Of a stretch of DNA of 50,612 nt, positions 17,250 through 25,291 are shown piece after piece. The stretch comes from Vallitaleaceae bacterium (GTDB lineage: Bacteria; Bacillota; Clostridia; Lachnospirales; Vallitaleaceae). Made by a program: the position numbers and the translations under genes. The first letter of the stretch is position 1, and every line of letters begins with the position of its first letter. The stretch covers positions 1-50,612 of the forward strand of contig JANQFZ010000033.1 in the NCBI GenBank assembly GCA_028277605.1. The letters are read 5' to 3'. The notes under the pieces were generated by a model. The model saw only the letters and a program-made list of their open reading frames with translations, made no database searches and was not told the DNA's origin.

Positions 17250-17831
17250 ATGACTGCTGATAAAGGTAATCAAGCAGACAAAATCATAGCTGCTGCTTTT
17301 GAGTGTCTATCTTTAAAAGGTTATGCTAATGTTTCTTTAAGAGATATTGCTAATGAAGCAGGAGTAGCTTTAAGCCAATTGCATTACTATTATGGGAGTA
17401 AAAAGGATTTATTTAAAGAACTCATCCTGAAAGTGTCCGAAAAATTTTCTAACGACCTTGAAAACTATATTAATAAATCTCCAGCTGCTTCCCTTACACC
17501 TCTTACTTTAGTTAAATATTTTCAAGAAGCATTTACACATAACTCAAAATATTTAAGAGTATTATATGATTTGTTAAGCTTAGCTTTATGGTCTGATACA
17601 ACGAAACAGCTTTTGTCTGGTTTTTTTAATGATGTGTCTAATAGAATCGAAGAACTTTTATTAGATAATAGTACCTTGGTAGAACAGTTTAATGTATATA
17701 AACCTAAGACCCTATCAAGAATGCTTTTAGGATCTATGCTTGGCATAGCATTACAAGGATTATTTGATACAAACAACAATAATAACGAAATTATGGATAC
17801 ATTTAATGCTACAAAGGTTATTTTTGATTAG
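17250..17831 (+). CDS. TetR/AcrR-family transcriptional regulator
   Basis: The 193-residue protein has the TetR helix-turn-helix at its N-terminus (YANVSLRDIANEAGVALSQLHYYYGSKKDL) and an unassigned helical ligand domain behind it. The ATG at 17250 follows AGGAGG by 6 bases. An in-frame ATG at 17229 is rejected because it precedes that ribosome site and nearly abuts the operator. The palindrome GGACGTACGTCC upstream suggests autorepression. The membrane protein gene begins 32 bases downstream and is probably the second regulated gene. The ligand is unknown. Confidence 0.9.
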   Translation: MTADKGNQADKIIAAAFECLSLKGYANVSLRDIANEAGVALSQLHYYYGSKKDLFKELILKVSEKFSNDLENYINKSPAASLTPLTLVKYFQEAFTHNSKYLRVLYDLLSLALWSDTTKQLLSGFFNDVSNRIEELLLDNSTLVEQFNVYKPKTLSRMLLGSMLGIALQGLFDTNNNNNEIMDTFNATKVIFD

Positions 17832-17863
17832 CATTTCGATAATAAAATAGAAAGGAGCTTGTT

Positions 17864-18532
17864 ATGCTGGCTAATTTTTCAAACTTTATATTATTTATAT
17901 CATTTTATTCTTTTCTAGGATGGCTGATAGAATGCTTCTATAAAAGTTTATTTGAAAAAAAATGGGTTAACAGTGGCTTTCTATCGGGTCCTTTTTGCCC
18001 AATTTATGGTTTTGGAGCATTGTTTATGATAAGAACTACTGAGTCATTAGGAAATTGGATATATAGTTCTTCTCTATTATTTGTTAGCCGTTTAGTCATA
18101 GCTACATTAATGGCAACTGTATTTGAATACTTTGTTGCTAGCTTATTAGAAAAATGCTTTGACTCCAAATGGTGGGATTACAGTGAAGAACGCATGAATT
18201 ATAAAGGAAGAATATGTGTGAAATATTCAATCGGTTGGAGCATATTAGCTTATATATTACTTTATTGTATACATCCTGGTTTTAAGCCTGCCTTAGCATC
18301 TCTATCACTTGATACAAAATATTTATTAATGTTTATTCTGATGATTTATTTTATATTGGATAGCGCTAGAACAATTCACCAGCTTATGACTCATAAACAT
18401 TCCATAATAGTTGACCCAACACTATACACTATGCCAAAATTAAGTATGCCTAATATTGGTAAGCTCAACCACAACATTAATGATTATTTAAACAGTAAAA
18501 TTGACAAAATAAAACTATGGCTAAAGAATTAA
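17864..18532 (+). CDS. Putative ABC-transporter permease-like membrane protein (CmpB / PF06541 family)
   Basis: The 222-residue protein shows the family's signature near the N-terminus: FLGWLIECFYKSL, then GPFCPIYGFGAL. About five hydrophobic segments are followed by a basic C-terminal tail. Members occur widely in clostridia, are annotated as type IV ABC permeases and have no proven substrate. It lies 32 bases after the TetR gene with AAAGGAG before its ATG, so it is presumably the target of that regulator. No ATPase gene accompanies it. Confidence 0.8.
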   Translation: MLANFSNFILFISFYSFLGWLIECFYKSLFEKKWVNSGFLSGPFCPIYGFGALFMIRTTESLGNWIYSSSLLFVSRLVIATLMATVFEYFVASLLEKCFDSKWWDYSEERMNYKGRICVKYSIGWSILAYILLYCIHPGFKPALASLSLDTKYLLMFILMIYFILDSARTIHQLMTHKHSIIVDPTLYTMPKLSMPNIGKLNHNINDYLNSKIDKIKLWLKN

Positions 18533-18572
18533 TGTAGATAATAGTGATCATGACCATTTAATCTCCTAAAAA

Positions 18573-18608
18573 AATAACCTGTCCAATTAATCGTATGGGC
18601 GGGTTATT
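18573..18608 (-). terminator. Terminator of tag (possibly bidirectional)
   Basis: Arms AATAACCTGTCC and GGGCGGGTTATT pair along their length with G-U pairs. The minus-strand 3' arm continues into a run of T residues. It lies between the convergent tag and CmpB genes and could serve both. Confidence 0.7.
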
Positions 18609-18630
18609 ATGGTTTGTTGAGTTTAATGAA

Positions 18631-19185
18631 TTAATGAATATACTTAAAACAATCTATCGTATGATCATGAACAACTCCAACCGCTTGTAAAAAGGCATAA
18701 ATAATCGTAGAACCAATAAACTTAAAACCCCTTTTTTTCATATCCTTAGCAATTTTATCAGATAAATTTGTTGAGGATGGTATATCGGTACAGTTCTTCC
18801 ATTTGTTTTTTATAGGTTTAAAATCAACAAACTGCCATAAATAGTTATTGAAGGATCCAAACTCACTTTGTATTTCTAAAAATCGACGCGCATTGTTTAT
18901 AGAAGATTCTATTTTCTTACGGTTACGAATAATACCTTCATTTTTTAATAACTCATTGACTTTTAAATCATCAAAGTCCACTACTTTAGCTGGGTCAAAT
19001 TGTTCATAAGCTTTTCTGTACTGTTCACGTCTTTTTAGAATGGTCAGCCAGCTCAGTCCTGCTTGAGCGGATTCTAAGACTAGAAATTCAAAAAGTTTGT
19101 TATCGTCATGTACAGGTTGACCCCATTCTTCATCATGGTAACGTATCTCTAATGGATGACTACCTACCCAATCACATCGTTTCAT
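18631..19185 (-). CDS. tag: DNA-3-methyladenine glycosylase I
   Basis: The enzyme removes 3-methyladenine from alkylated DNA, starting base-excision repair. With the start at the second of two adjacent ATGs (19185, AGGAG 7 bases upstream) the protein has 184 residues. The zinc-site residues then fall at C4, H17, H175 and C179, exactly the E. coli Tag numbering. This both confirms the family and decides the start. The core has HDEEWGQPVHDD and ESAQAGLSW with the catalytic-pocket residues. It is a single gene, convergent with the CmpB gene, with its own terminator. Confidence 0.95.
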   Translation of the reverse strand: MKRCDWVGSHPLEIRYHDEEWGQPVHDDNKLFEFLVLESAQAGLSWLTILKRREQYRKAYEQFDPAKVVDFDDLKVNELLKNEGIIRNRKKIESSINNARRFLEIQSEFGSFNNYLWQFVDFKPIKNKWKNCTDIPSSTNLSDKIAKDMKKRGFKFIGSTIIYAFLQAVGVVHDHTIDCFKYIH

Positions 19186-19442
19186 CATTTATCTCCTAAT
19201 ATGTTTAAAGTAGACTATATTATAATAAATTCTAGAACAATAAAAACCTTTCAAATATTAAAGATTTAACTCAATACAAGCAGTATACCATACGTTGAAT
19301 TAATACTTCAACACATCTCTACTAAAAAATTTATGTATGATTTTCATATATTAGTAAAAATTTTTTTAATAATTATTGTCTTATGTCTAATAATATGGAT
19401 AGAGTTATACAAAGTAGTATTGAAAATTTATGGAGGGATTTT

Positions 19443-20432
19443 ATGAAAATAAGAACTGTAATCTTGGCTTTGCTTTTTACAGTCTTCTTTACTGTTTCAT
19501 GTACTACACAGCAAGGACCTGTAGGCGGTGTAGCTTCGTCAGTTACTGAAGAAGGTGATATTGAAAAAGTAAAAATAACTGCTGATAAAGCAAGCATAAG
19601 ACAAGGATGTTCAAAAGAAGCCAATGTGTTAGAAACATCCAATAAGAATAGTACACTTGATGTTGTTAATCAAGTTGAGAACTGGTATGCTGTTAAGCTA
19701 CCTAATAATATGATTGGTTTTATCGATCGTGCTCATTGTACACCTATCGTCGTAGAAGATAAAAAACCAACTCCTAAAGCACCAAGTACTCCAGGTACTA
19801 CTCAAACTAATCCAATGACTAACATGGATCCAAGCGTTACGCCAGGAACTACCATACCAGGCACTGGAACAGATACAGAACTAAATACAACTCCTGGTAT
19901 GCCAGATACAATTCCAGATACAACTCCAGGCACAACACCAAACATTGATAATATGCCAGGAACGACACCCGATACCGCTGCACCTAATAATGAAACTGAA
20001 GTTCCAGGAACCGATATGGCGCAGGCAGATACAGCAAATGTTAATACTAATTTTGAACAAGAGATGCTGCAATTAGTCAACCAAGCAAGAACCGAGAACA
20101 ATCTTACACCTTTAACCTTAGATGCTGAGTTAGCCAATGTCGCTAGAATAAAATCACAAGATATGATTGATAATAATTACTTCAGCCATAACTCACCAAA
20201 ATATGGTAGTCCTTTTGATATGATGAAAAATTTTGGTATTCATTATGTTAAGGCTGGCGAAAATATAGCTGGTAATCAAAGTGTCCAAAAAGCTCATGAA
20301 ACACTTATGAACTCACCAGGACATAGAAAAAATATCCTCAGTCCAGACTATACGCATATTGGTATCGGTATCAAACAAGGGGGACAGTATAGTAATATGT
20401 TTACCCAAATGTTTATAAGCAAGCCTAAATAA
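19443..20432 (+). CDS. Secreted SH3-CAP domain lipoprotein
   Basis: This is a 329-residue exported protein. A hydrophobic signal ends in FTVSC, a slightly imperfect lipobox, so C20 may be lipidated. Residues about 42-103 form an SH3b-like domain (ASIRQG, NWYAVKL, GFIDR), which often binds cell wall. A Pro-Thr-Gly-rich linker with repeated PGTT motifs follows (about 108-200). The C-terminal CAP/SCP domain (about 205-327) keeps the cavity residues H249, E273 and H294 (FSHNS, AGENIA, PGHRKNIL). It resembles YkwD-type proteins of clostridia and bacilli, whose role in the envelope is poorly known. The ATG at 19443 is preferred over 19383 because GGAGGG lies 6 bases before it and the signal peptide begins there. 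Confidence 0.88.
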   Translation: MKIRTVILALLFTVFFTVSCTTQQGPVGGVASSVTEEGDIEKVKITADKASIRQGCSKEANVLETSNKNSTLDVVNQVENWYAVKLPNNMIGFIDRAHCTPIVVEDKKPTPKAPSTPGTTQTNPMTNMDPSVTPGTTIPGTGTDTELNTTPGMPDTIPDTTPGTTPNIDNMPGTTPDTAAPNNETEVPGTDMAQADTANVNTNFEQEMLQLVNQARTENNLTPLTLDAELANVARIKSQDMIDNNYFSHNSPKYGSPFDMMKNFGIHYVKAGENIAGNQSVQKAHETLMNSPGHRKNILSPDYTHIGIGIKQGGQYSNMFTQMFISKPK

Positions 20433-20952
20433 CAAAGTCTATTAATTGTAAAGGGACTGTTGTACAACAGTCCCTATTACTATAGTAGCTAACTTATTAG
20501 CTTTTTTCATTTCTACTATATAGCAGCAATCTCAATAGTTAGATGTATCTATATAGATACTTATAAAAAACATAATTAAAATCCTGTTTCATCTTGGAGA
20601 AGTCCCACCCTTTACCTATCTATTTATCTATTGTAATAAATCATGATACACATTATTTATATAAGAGGGGATTGTCCATCAACTAAGGGTAGATAATCGA
20701 ATTCTTCTCCTTATCCTTCATTTATTTCTCTATATTTTCTATTCCGTCTAACATAAGTGCCTTTATATAGAAATCTGGGTGTACTTGGGCTTTTCCTTTA
20801 TGTAGCAAGTTAGAATGTATCTTACTCTGTTTGTCCAAAGTGTTTTACTATTGAGAACTGCTATACTATATACTATTTATCTTTTTTAACAAAGGTTACA
20901 GTTTTTCTAAAATTAATCATATTGTAAAGCAACAGGAACCGTCCCCAGCACT
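20433..20952. other. 520-base non-coding interval
   Basis: The interval holds the 24-base palindrome (20452-20475) just after the CAP gene and a REP-like repeat at its right end (20927-20953). Between them I see AT-rich sequence with no plausible gene, RNA or clear promoter. Confidence 0.5.
20452..20475. repeat. 24-base perfect palindrome after the CAP gene
   Basis: AGGGACTGTTGT followed at once by its exact complement ACAACAGTCCCT, 19 bases past the stop codon. The RNA hairpin would be strong, but no T-tract follows on either strand, so standard Rho-independent termination is doubtful. It may end or protect the transcript. Confidence 0.6.
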
Positions 20953-20953
20953 T
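20927..20953 (+). repeat. REP-like dispersed repeat, copy 2
   Basis: AAGCAACAGGAACCGTCCCC followed by AGCACTT. It differs from copy 1 at two positions, and its last base is part of the stop codon of the downstream-strand membrane protein gene. Confidence 0.7.
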
Positions 20954-22554
20954 TACTGCCATTGTATTTCTGTTTCCTTGTCTAGTTTAAGATACATGCG
21001 ATAGTATGGTACATAATAGGTATTGTGGTAAGGCATTGCCCATCCATAAGTTTCTTTGGGGAGTTTCCTTTGATGAACATAATCGATTCTGTTTTGTGAT
21101 TTAAAATCTTTAGCTATCTGGATGTTTTGATCGTATACAATAGCATTTTCAGCATAGCCTTTTATGGTTGGAACTAGATTGTTTAAGGCAATAAATGCTA
21201 AAGTTATAAAACTAACGATACAGCCAATTTTTGATAGCTCTTTTCTTTTAAACAACATGATTACAAATGCTGAAATAGGTATGGGTAAAAACCATGGCAA
21301 TTGATACAAGTAACAAAATACAGCACCACAAACTGCAACCGCACCAACGGTATGTAGCTTAGGTATTAAGATGGCTGCATAAAGTATGAGCATAAAAACA
21401 GCACATACTAGGTTTCTAGGGCCAAAAACTGGAGATACCACCATCATAAACTGAGAACCAAAACACAATATGAGAGCTATTAATGGTACTGGGTTATAGT
21501 TCTCATTTTTGTAAAAAAGATACCCAGCAACACCTACAAGGATAAGATAACCCAAGCCCAAAAGTGCAAAATATATAAATAAATTATTAGGCACTAAGCG
21601 GATAGAGACATTTGACCTCATCTGCCACAGCCAACCTATTACTGTATTCGCACCGAAAATAACTAGTATAGCATTCAACCATTTTTTTGTTAATCCTTGA
21701 TCTTTACCGTATTTAATGATTGTACCAATAGCTGCTGTTAACACAAAAATATGATAGGGCTTCATCATATCAGAGAATAAAAAGGTAGTGCTTATTGTTT
21801 TTATATTGTATTTGATTAAACTAAAAAACCCATCAACAGGTGCCTGTTGAATTGAAGCACGATAGAATACGGCAGGAGACACTATCACTGATAACATACC
21901 AACAGTAGCCATAATAAGTGTAAGTACATACATCTTTTCAAGTTTCTTCTTTTGAATATAAACATTTTCTATCAACACTATTAAGGTTAAACCAAAGGTC
22001 ATAACCCCTGTTTGCTCCACTGAAGCAGCAGAGAAAAAAGCCAAAACAGGTACATACCACTTTATTGAGTCATAATTGAGAGACCTTTTAAGACAATACC
22101 AGTAGATAAGTAATAAAAATATGGGATAAACATAATTAAAAGATCCTGTCAGCCAATAGACACTTTGCCGTGTCATATTAGGATGCAAAAATGCTATTCC
22201 AAGTGCAAAAATAAGCCCTGAGTATGTATTACCTGATGCTTTAGCACCAAAATAAGTACATCCTGCAAGGAAACAAGAATTCAAAACCGCCCAATAAAGC
22301 GTTGGTAAACCTAAAAAATATGTGGCTAATAGATGTACTATGACACGTCCATTAGCTAAAAAATAATGTTCTTTATGTTTTGATAAAAAATATGCAAAAT
22401 CTTTCGAAGTAAACCGCCTATAAAAAAAATCATCACCATACAATCTAACATTTTTAGTCACTAAGAATGTAAAAATAAAAACAATCAATGTGATAATGAG
22501 TAAACCATAGCGTTGTAAATAACCCCTTTTCTTTGTTAACAACACTTTAAACAT
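20953..22554 (-). CDS. Polytopic membrane protein, probable GT-C-type glycosyltransferase (DUF6056-like)
   Basis: The 533-residue protein has about a dozen hydrophobic segments and a small soluble C-terminus. Right after the first membrane helix stands LYGDDFFYRRF, an acidic pair in the first outer loop as in GT-C enzymes that use polyprenyl-phosphate sugars. It resembles the DUF6056 family. It closes a three-gene run after a GtrB-like and a GtrA-like gene, the position taken by the serotype-specific glucosyltransferase in phage gtr cassettes. It probably transfers the flipped sugar to an envelope acceptor. The ATG at 22554 overlaps gtrA by 8 bases; a GTG at 22545 with AAAGGA at good distance is an alternative. 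The stop overlaps a REP-like repeat. Confidence 0.65.
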   Translation of the reverse strand: MFKVLLTKKRGYLQRYGLLIITLIVFIFTFLVTKNVRLYGDDFFYRRFTSKDFAYFLSKHKEHYFLANGRVIVHLLATYFLGLPTLYWAVLNSCFLAGCTYFGAKASGNTYSGLIFALGIAFLHPNMTRQSVYWLTGSFNYVYPIFLLLIYWYCLKRSLNYDSIKWYVPVLAFFSAASVEQTGVMTFGLTLIVLIENVYIQKKKLEKMYVLTLIMATVGMLSVIVSPAVFYRASIQQAPVDGFFSLIKYNIKTISTTFLFSDMMKPYHIFVLTAAIGTIIKYGKDQGLTKKWLNAILVIFGANTVIGWLWQMRSNVSIRLVPNNLFIYFALLGLGYLILVGVAGYLFYKNENYNPVPLIALILCFGSQFMMVVSPVFGPRNLVCAVFMLILYAAILIPKLHTVGAVAVCGAVFCYLYQLPWFLPIPISAFVIMLFKRKELSKIGCIVSFITLAFIALNNLVPTIKGYAENAIVYDQNIQIAKDFKSQNRIDYVHQRKLPKETYGWAMPYHNTYYVPYYRMYLKLDKETEIQWQ

Positions 22555-23002
22555 CCTTTCTCTTTAATCGTGTGTTTCTAAATACCAAATATTGAGAAAA
22601 CACATAATTAAGTACTATCACAAGTATGCTTACAGTAACTTTTGAAAGCATTGGATCCATTTTCCAATAGGTAATAAATAGGAAAACACCACCTATTTCA
22701 ACAACCATGGTTACACCTCTAGATGAAAAAAAACCAACCATTTCAATTATTAAATCTTTAATAGACTCACAATGACTTTTAAAAACAAATTGCTTATTGG
22801 TGACATAAGCAAAAACAACAGAAACAATGACTGAAATTGTATTAGCTAGATTAGGTTCTATACCAACAAGTGCATAAAGCACCCAGTAAATACCAAAACT
22901 AACTAGAGTCGTTAAACCACCAATCAAAATATATCTTACTAGTCTAAAAAAACGTTCTTCCTGTAACATTTTCCTCAATTTATTTATCATTATCTTAATC
23001 AT
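22547..23002 (-). CDS. GtrA-family membrane protein (polyprenyl-linked sugar flippase)
   Basis: The protein of about 151 residues has four hydrophobic helices and the GtrA pattern RYILIGGLTTLVSFGIYW near the N-terminus. GtrA proteins are thought to move undecaprenyl-phosphate-linked sugars to the outer face of the membrane. The start at 23002 has AAGGA 7 bases upstream; an ATG at 23017 would add five residues but has no spaced ribosome site. It lies between the GT2 gene and the large membrane protein, completing a three-part glycosylation system. Confidence 0.85.
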   Translation of the reverse strand: MIKIMINKLRKMLQEERFFRLVRYILIGGLTTLVSFGIYWVLYALVGIEPNLANTISVIVSVVFAYVTNKQFVFKSHCESIKDLIIEMVGFFSSRGVTMVVEIGGVFLFITYWKMDPMLSKVTVSILVIVLNYVFSQYLVFRNTRLKRKDV

Positions 23003-23032
23003 AAAGCAGTCCTTCATCTCTTCGTTTAGTTG

Positions 23033-23989
23033 TTACGTGTTGATTATCTTTGTTACGGTGTCTTCTTCTGTGTTACCAATTATATCAGCTATAATATATC
23101 TAGGTCGCTGTTTTACTTCGTCATAAATACGGGATATATATACTCCGATAATACCAAGTGAGAGCATAATCATTGAGCCTATAATAAGAAGCAGCAGAAT
23201 AACTGTGGAAAAACCACTTATTGCATTTCCCACAAAAAAATTAACTAAGGTCTGTATTCCTAAAATAATTGCAAATATAAGAAAAAATACGCCTCCTACT
23301 ATTGTTAAGTAAAGGGGTTTACTGGTATGAGCAACAATAGCATTGAGCGCTAGCTTGATGAGTTTCATTGTAGAGAAACGGGTGGTTCCTTCTAGTCTAT
23401 CTTGAACGTTAAATTGATAGGGTATTGTTTTAAAGCCTATCCAATCTACAAGACCTCTGAAAAAGAGGTTTCTTTCACTAAATCTACGTATAGCATCTGC
23501 CACTTTATTGTCAAATAGTTTAAAGTCTGAAGAATGATTCATATTGAGCCCAGTAGCTGCTTTTAACACTTTATAAAAACTTCCTGCTAGAAGCTTATAA
23601 GCTAGTGTTTCTTTGCTTCTTTTTTGCTTAACGCCATCAATAATATTTGCTTTTGTTTTGTTCATTAGCAATAGCATTTCTTTTACACAGCTTGGAGGAT
23701 GCTGTAAATCTGAATCCATAATGAGATAGCGTTCCGATCGGATGTGGTCTAATCCTGCACATATAGCCACTTCTTTGCCAAAATTCCTTGCAAAACGAAT
23801 AGCAGATACATTATGGTATTTGATCTTAAGTTTATTTAGTTCCTGCCAAGTATCATCTGTAGAACCATCATCTACAATAAAATATTGACAAGATATTTTA
23901 TCCTTGAATAAAGTTTCATGTATAACGGAAAAGTTATGAGCAATAGCTTTAGATTCATTGTAAACAGGTATAATAATTGATAGATCCAT
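23033..23989 (-). CDS. GtrB-like polyprenyl-phosphate glycosyltransferase (GT2)
   Basis: The 318-residue protein has a cytoplasmic GT-A domain (LSIIIPVYNE at the start, DDGSTDDTW, and the metal-site segment DSDLQHPP) and two C-terminal membrane helices (about 228-288). This is the layout of GtrB, YfdH and DPM1-like enzymes, which attach a sugar from a nucleotide donor to undecaprenyl phosphate. It is the first gene of the run with GtrA- and GT-C-like partners and has its own promoter at 24030-24058. Which sugar is used is not visible. Confidence 0.88.
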   Translation of the reverse strand: MDLSIIIPVYNESKAIAHNFSVIHETLFKDKISCQYFIVDDGSTDDTWQELNKLKIKYHNVSAIRFARNFGKEVAICAGLDHIRSERYLIMDSDLQHPPSCVKEMLLLMNKTKANIIDGVKQKRSKETLAYKLLAGSFYKVLKAATGLNMNHSSDFKLFDNKVADAIRRFSERNLFFRGLVDWIGFKTIPYQFNVQDRLEGTTRFSTMKLIKLALNAIVAHTSKPLYLTIVGGVFFLIFAIILGIQTLVNFFVGNAISGFSTVILLLLIIGSMIMLSLGIIGVYISRIYDEVKQRPRYIIADIIGNTEEDTVTKIINT

Positions 23990-24029
23990 CTAGAACTAAA
24001 CTTCCTTCCATAATTAACTTGCACTGTAT

Positions 24030-24058
24030 AGTATACCTCTTATTATGTGTATAAACAA
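24030..24058 (-). promoter_or_regulatory. Sigma-A promoter of the gtr-like operon
   Basis: On the minus strand: TTGTTT (24053-24058), a 17-base spacer, then TATACT (24030-24035), about 40 bases before the GT2 start. Confidence 0.65.
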
Positions 24059-24148
24059 ATAGTGATATATTATCAACTATAACCATAGTTTGCCTTAGTT
24101 AATCACTACTCGGCATTGCAGACAAACTTATTTATATACTGCCATGAT

Positions 24149-24901
24149 TTATTGTTTTTGGATTAGAATAGGATCCTGCTCAGCAGGCTGGACTAGTCGT
24201 ATACGATAGGCCTGCATAGCAGTGTAACTAAGCTTATCTATAAGTTTTCCATTAACATATGCTCCTACAACAGCCCCAACACCTGGAATCATCTGTAATA
24301 GTTTTGCCATGTCAATATAGTCTCTATACTCTATCTGGAATGTACGCCAATCAAAAGAATTGATATCCTCTGGCAGTGATGCAATATAGTCTTTATAATA
24401 TTCTATTCTGTCAAAAATCTTATTCACATTACCTTTGCTAGAAAAAGCAAGCTCAAATATAGTTAACATATAGACTCTTTCTTTATAGTCATTAATGTTA
24501 AATCCATACAAACTAGCAATATCGTAGAGAAACTTTATCTTAATACTAATAAGTAAGGGCAAATCTGCAAGTCCCAATAGAATTCCTCCTGCACCAGTTC
24601 CAGCGCCTTCTACCATTGCTGTCTTTTTATACATATTTGTTTTTTCTACTAATAAGGCATCCCTTTCTTGTAATGATAAATCCATCATCGGTGGATAGGT
24701 TATTATTTCAGAAGCAAATAAAACCGCCTTAATAAAATTCTTAATAACGGACGTCACAATTTCATGATATTTTTCTGGTAATAAATTATTTATTTTACTC
24801 TGGATATCTTTTGAAGTTTTTTGTGCTAAACTAGGCTTCAATCGCATTTGCTGCTTCCATTTATTCAATTCTTTAATAACCATCTGGTTATAAGTATCCA
24901 T
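24149..24901 (-). CDS. EcsC-family protein
   Basis: The protein of about 250 residues matches the EcsC family. Its centre has a glycine-rich hydrophobic stretch (GAGTGAGGILLGLADLPLL) followed by KIKFLYDIASLYGF, and near the C-terminus another glycine-rich stretch (MIPGVGAVVGAYVNG). EcsC is named after a gene next to an ABC transporter in Bacillus, but its biochemical role is unknown. It is probably membrane-associated. No transporter lies beside it here. The start at 24901 has AAAGGA at about 9 bases; the in-frame ATGs at 24922 and 24910 lack a spaced ribosome site. Confidence 0.85.
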   Translation of the reverse strand: MDTYNQMVIKELNKWKQQMRLKPSLAQKTSKDIQSKINNLLPEKYHEIVTSVIKNFIKAVLFASEIITYPPMMDLSLQERDALLVEKTNMYKKTAMVEGAGTGAGGILLGLADLPLLISIKIKFLYDIASLYGFNINDYKERVYMLTIFELAFSSKGNVNKIFDRIEYYKDYIASLPEDINSFDWRTFQIEYRDYIDMAKLLQMIPGVGAVVGAYVNGKLIDKLSYTAMQAYRIRLVQPAEQDPILIQKQ

Positions 24902-25291
24902 ATATACCATCCTTTTTACCATATCAAAACATTAAATGACTATGAGTCAAGCAATTTTAGAGGCATTTAAATCATGCTAATTACTAATGAACAAGGCTAT
25001 TCCACAACATCAATAATTATAGAACAATAAGCAACAGGAATCGTCCCTAACACTTCTATCATGTGGTTCACTTAGTATAAGTATAGCATACTATATATTT
25101 ATATGTTAATTGTCATGTATATGTAATGTTTGATAATGAGTAATATCATTAGGGTTGTGTGGAAATATGAATCCATTAAAAAAGCAACTGAAACTATTAA
25201 TAATTTCAATTGCTCTTTCTTATCAAAGCATTACTTTTGTAAAAAGATGCTCTACGTTCTCCTATATACTTCAAGGACATCCTTCAGTTAA
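24902..25291. other. Non-coding interval with REP-like repeat
   Basis: This gap of about 390 bases separates EcsC from the 3' end of the C45 hydrolase. It holds one REP-like repeat (25029-25055). A 78-codon plus-strand frame (25155-25391) runs into the hydrolase antisense and has no family likeness. I see nothing else. Confidence 0.5.
25029..25055 (+). repeat. REP-like dispersed repeat, copy 3
   Basis: AAGCAACAGGAATCGTCCCT followed by AACACTT. It is the most diverged of the three copies but still aligns without gaps and in the same orientation. Confidence 0.68.

Noticed and set aside
19802..20137. A 111-codon minus-strand frame inside the CAP lipoprotein gene
   Set aside because: It is the complement of the repetitive Pro-Thr-Gly linker; its valine/proline repeats are a by-product of that repeat.
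25098..25125. A WalR-like repeat (TGTCAT-N5-TGTAAT) in the EcsC/C45 gap
   Set aside because: One hexamer breaks the consensus at its fourth base and no gene starts in a suitable place downstream on either strand.
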